Under the pieces are notes generated by a model, which did no database searches, had not been told where the DNA came from, and saw nothing but the letters and a program-made list of their open reading frames with translations. DNA of 5,199 nucleotides, from contig JAZRTC010000102.1 in assembly GCA_045651865.1 (NCBI GenBank), positions 1-5,199 of the forward strand, read 5' to 3'. The DNA comes from RGIG1959 sp045651865. Lineage in GTDB: Bacteria > Bacillota > Clostridia > Oscillospirales > Acutalibacteraceae. Shown here piece after piece: positions 5,033-5,199 of the stretch. The translations under genes were made by a program, and so were the position numbers. Every line of letters starts with the position of its first letter. Within the stretch, counting starts at the first letter, position 1.

Positions 5033-5199
5033 TCACAGCATTTTGGCACGAAGCTCCTCGGCGCTTTGTGCGCACAGATCCACAGGTGCAATATCAAACA
5101 CCGTTTTGCAACCGTGATCGCCGCGCTGATCCAGACGGTACACCGCGCGGGCATACGCCACCAGCACACTGGCGGTAAACTCAGGATGGGAATCCAGCT
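5033..5199 (-). CDS. ddh: meso-diaminopimelate D-dehydrogenase, C-terminal end (5' part outside window)
   Basis: The last 54 codons and a TGA stop are present; the gene continues beyond the right edge. The enzyme makes meso-diaminopimelate from tetrahydrodipicolinate with NADPH and ammonia, the one-step route to the cell-wall and lysine precursor. The call rests on the C-terminal signature, with residues reading HPEFTASVLVAYARAVYRL followed by a Gly-rich turn, TVFDIAP and the final EELRAKML. The pattern of P-x-F-T-A-S followed by A-x-x-R-A-x-x-R is typical of Ddh carboxy termini as I recall them. It lies upstream of copA on the same strand with a hairpin between, and I see no functional link. 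With only about one sixth of the protein visible, the catalytic and NADP-binding residues cannot be checked. Confidence 0.82.
   Translation of the reverse strand, partial: LDSHPEFTASVLVAYARAVYRLDQRGDHGCKTVFDIAPVDLCAQSAEELRAKML

Noticed and set aside
1..5199. CRISPR array, defence genes, phage genes or riboswitch
   Set aside because: I saw no regularly spaced repeats, no effector or nuclease motifs, and no recognisable aptamer; the 5' leaders are too short for a riboswitch.

Overview
The window looks like chromosomal DNA from a gut-type Gram-positive anaerobe of the Clostridia (Ruminococcaceae/Oscillospiraceae-like). This is inferred from AGGAGG-type ribosome binding sites, a consensus sigma-A promoter, strong rho-independent terminators after every gene, a dockerin-like secreted protein, and a meso-diaminopimelate dehydrogenase (Ddh). 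No sequence here fixes the genus.

Layout, left to right. A complete plus-strand tRNA-Thr(UGU) with encoded CCA (16-91) is followed directly by its terminator. The next ~300 bases (135-436) hold no convincing gene but are dense in structure: an inverted 13-bp copy of the tRNA 3' arm, a second terminator hairpin, a 26-bp exact direct repeat of the tRNA 3' end plus terminator start, a third terminator that is a diverged sister of the first, and a GC-rich palindrome. This looks like the scar of a tRNA duplication or of an integration event.

The remaining genes are all on the minus strand. In transcription order they are: the 3' end of ddh (5033-5199), a hairpin, a Cu(I)-exporting P1B-1 ATPase copA (2502-4964) with metal-binding domains at both ends, a terminator, and then, from its own near-consensus promoter, a 636-residue exported protein of unknown function (437-2347) with a degenerate dockerin-like module right after the signal peptide. 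A perfect hairpin terminator follows that gene.

The most interesting point is inside copA. The C-terminal HMA domain resembles a free CopZ chaperone and is preceded, within the coding frame, by AAAAGGAGG with ideal spacing to an in-frame ATG. The gene may therefore make both an 820-residue pump and a separate 69-residue chaperone from one message. The second point of interest is the rearranged region behind the tRNA gene. I see no CRISPR array, transposase, defence system or phage gene.
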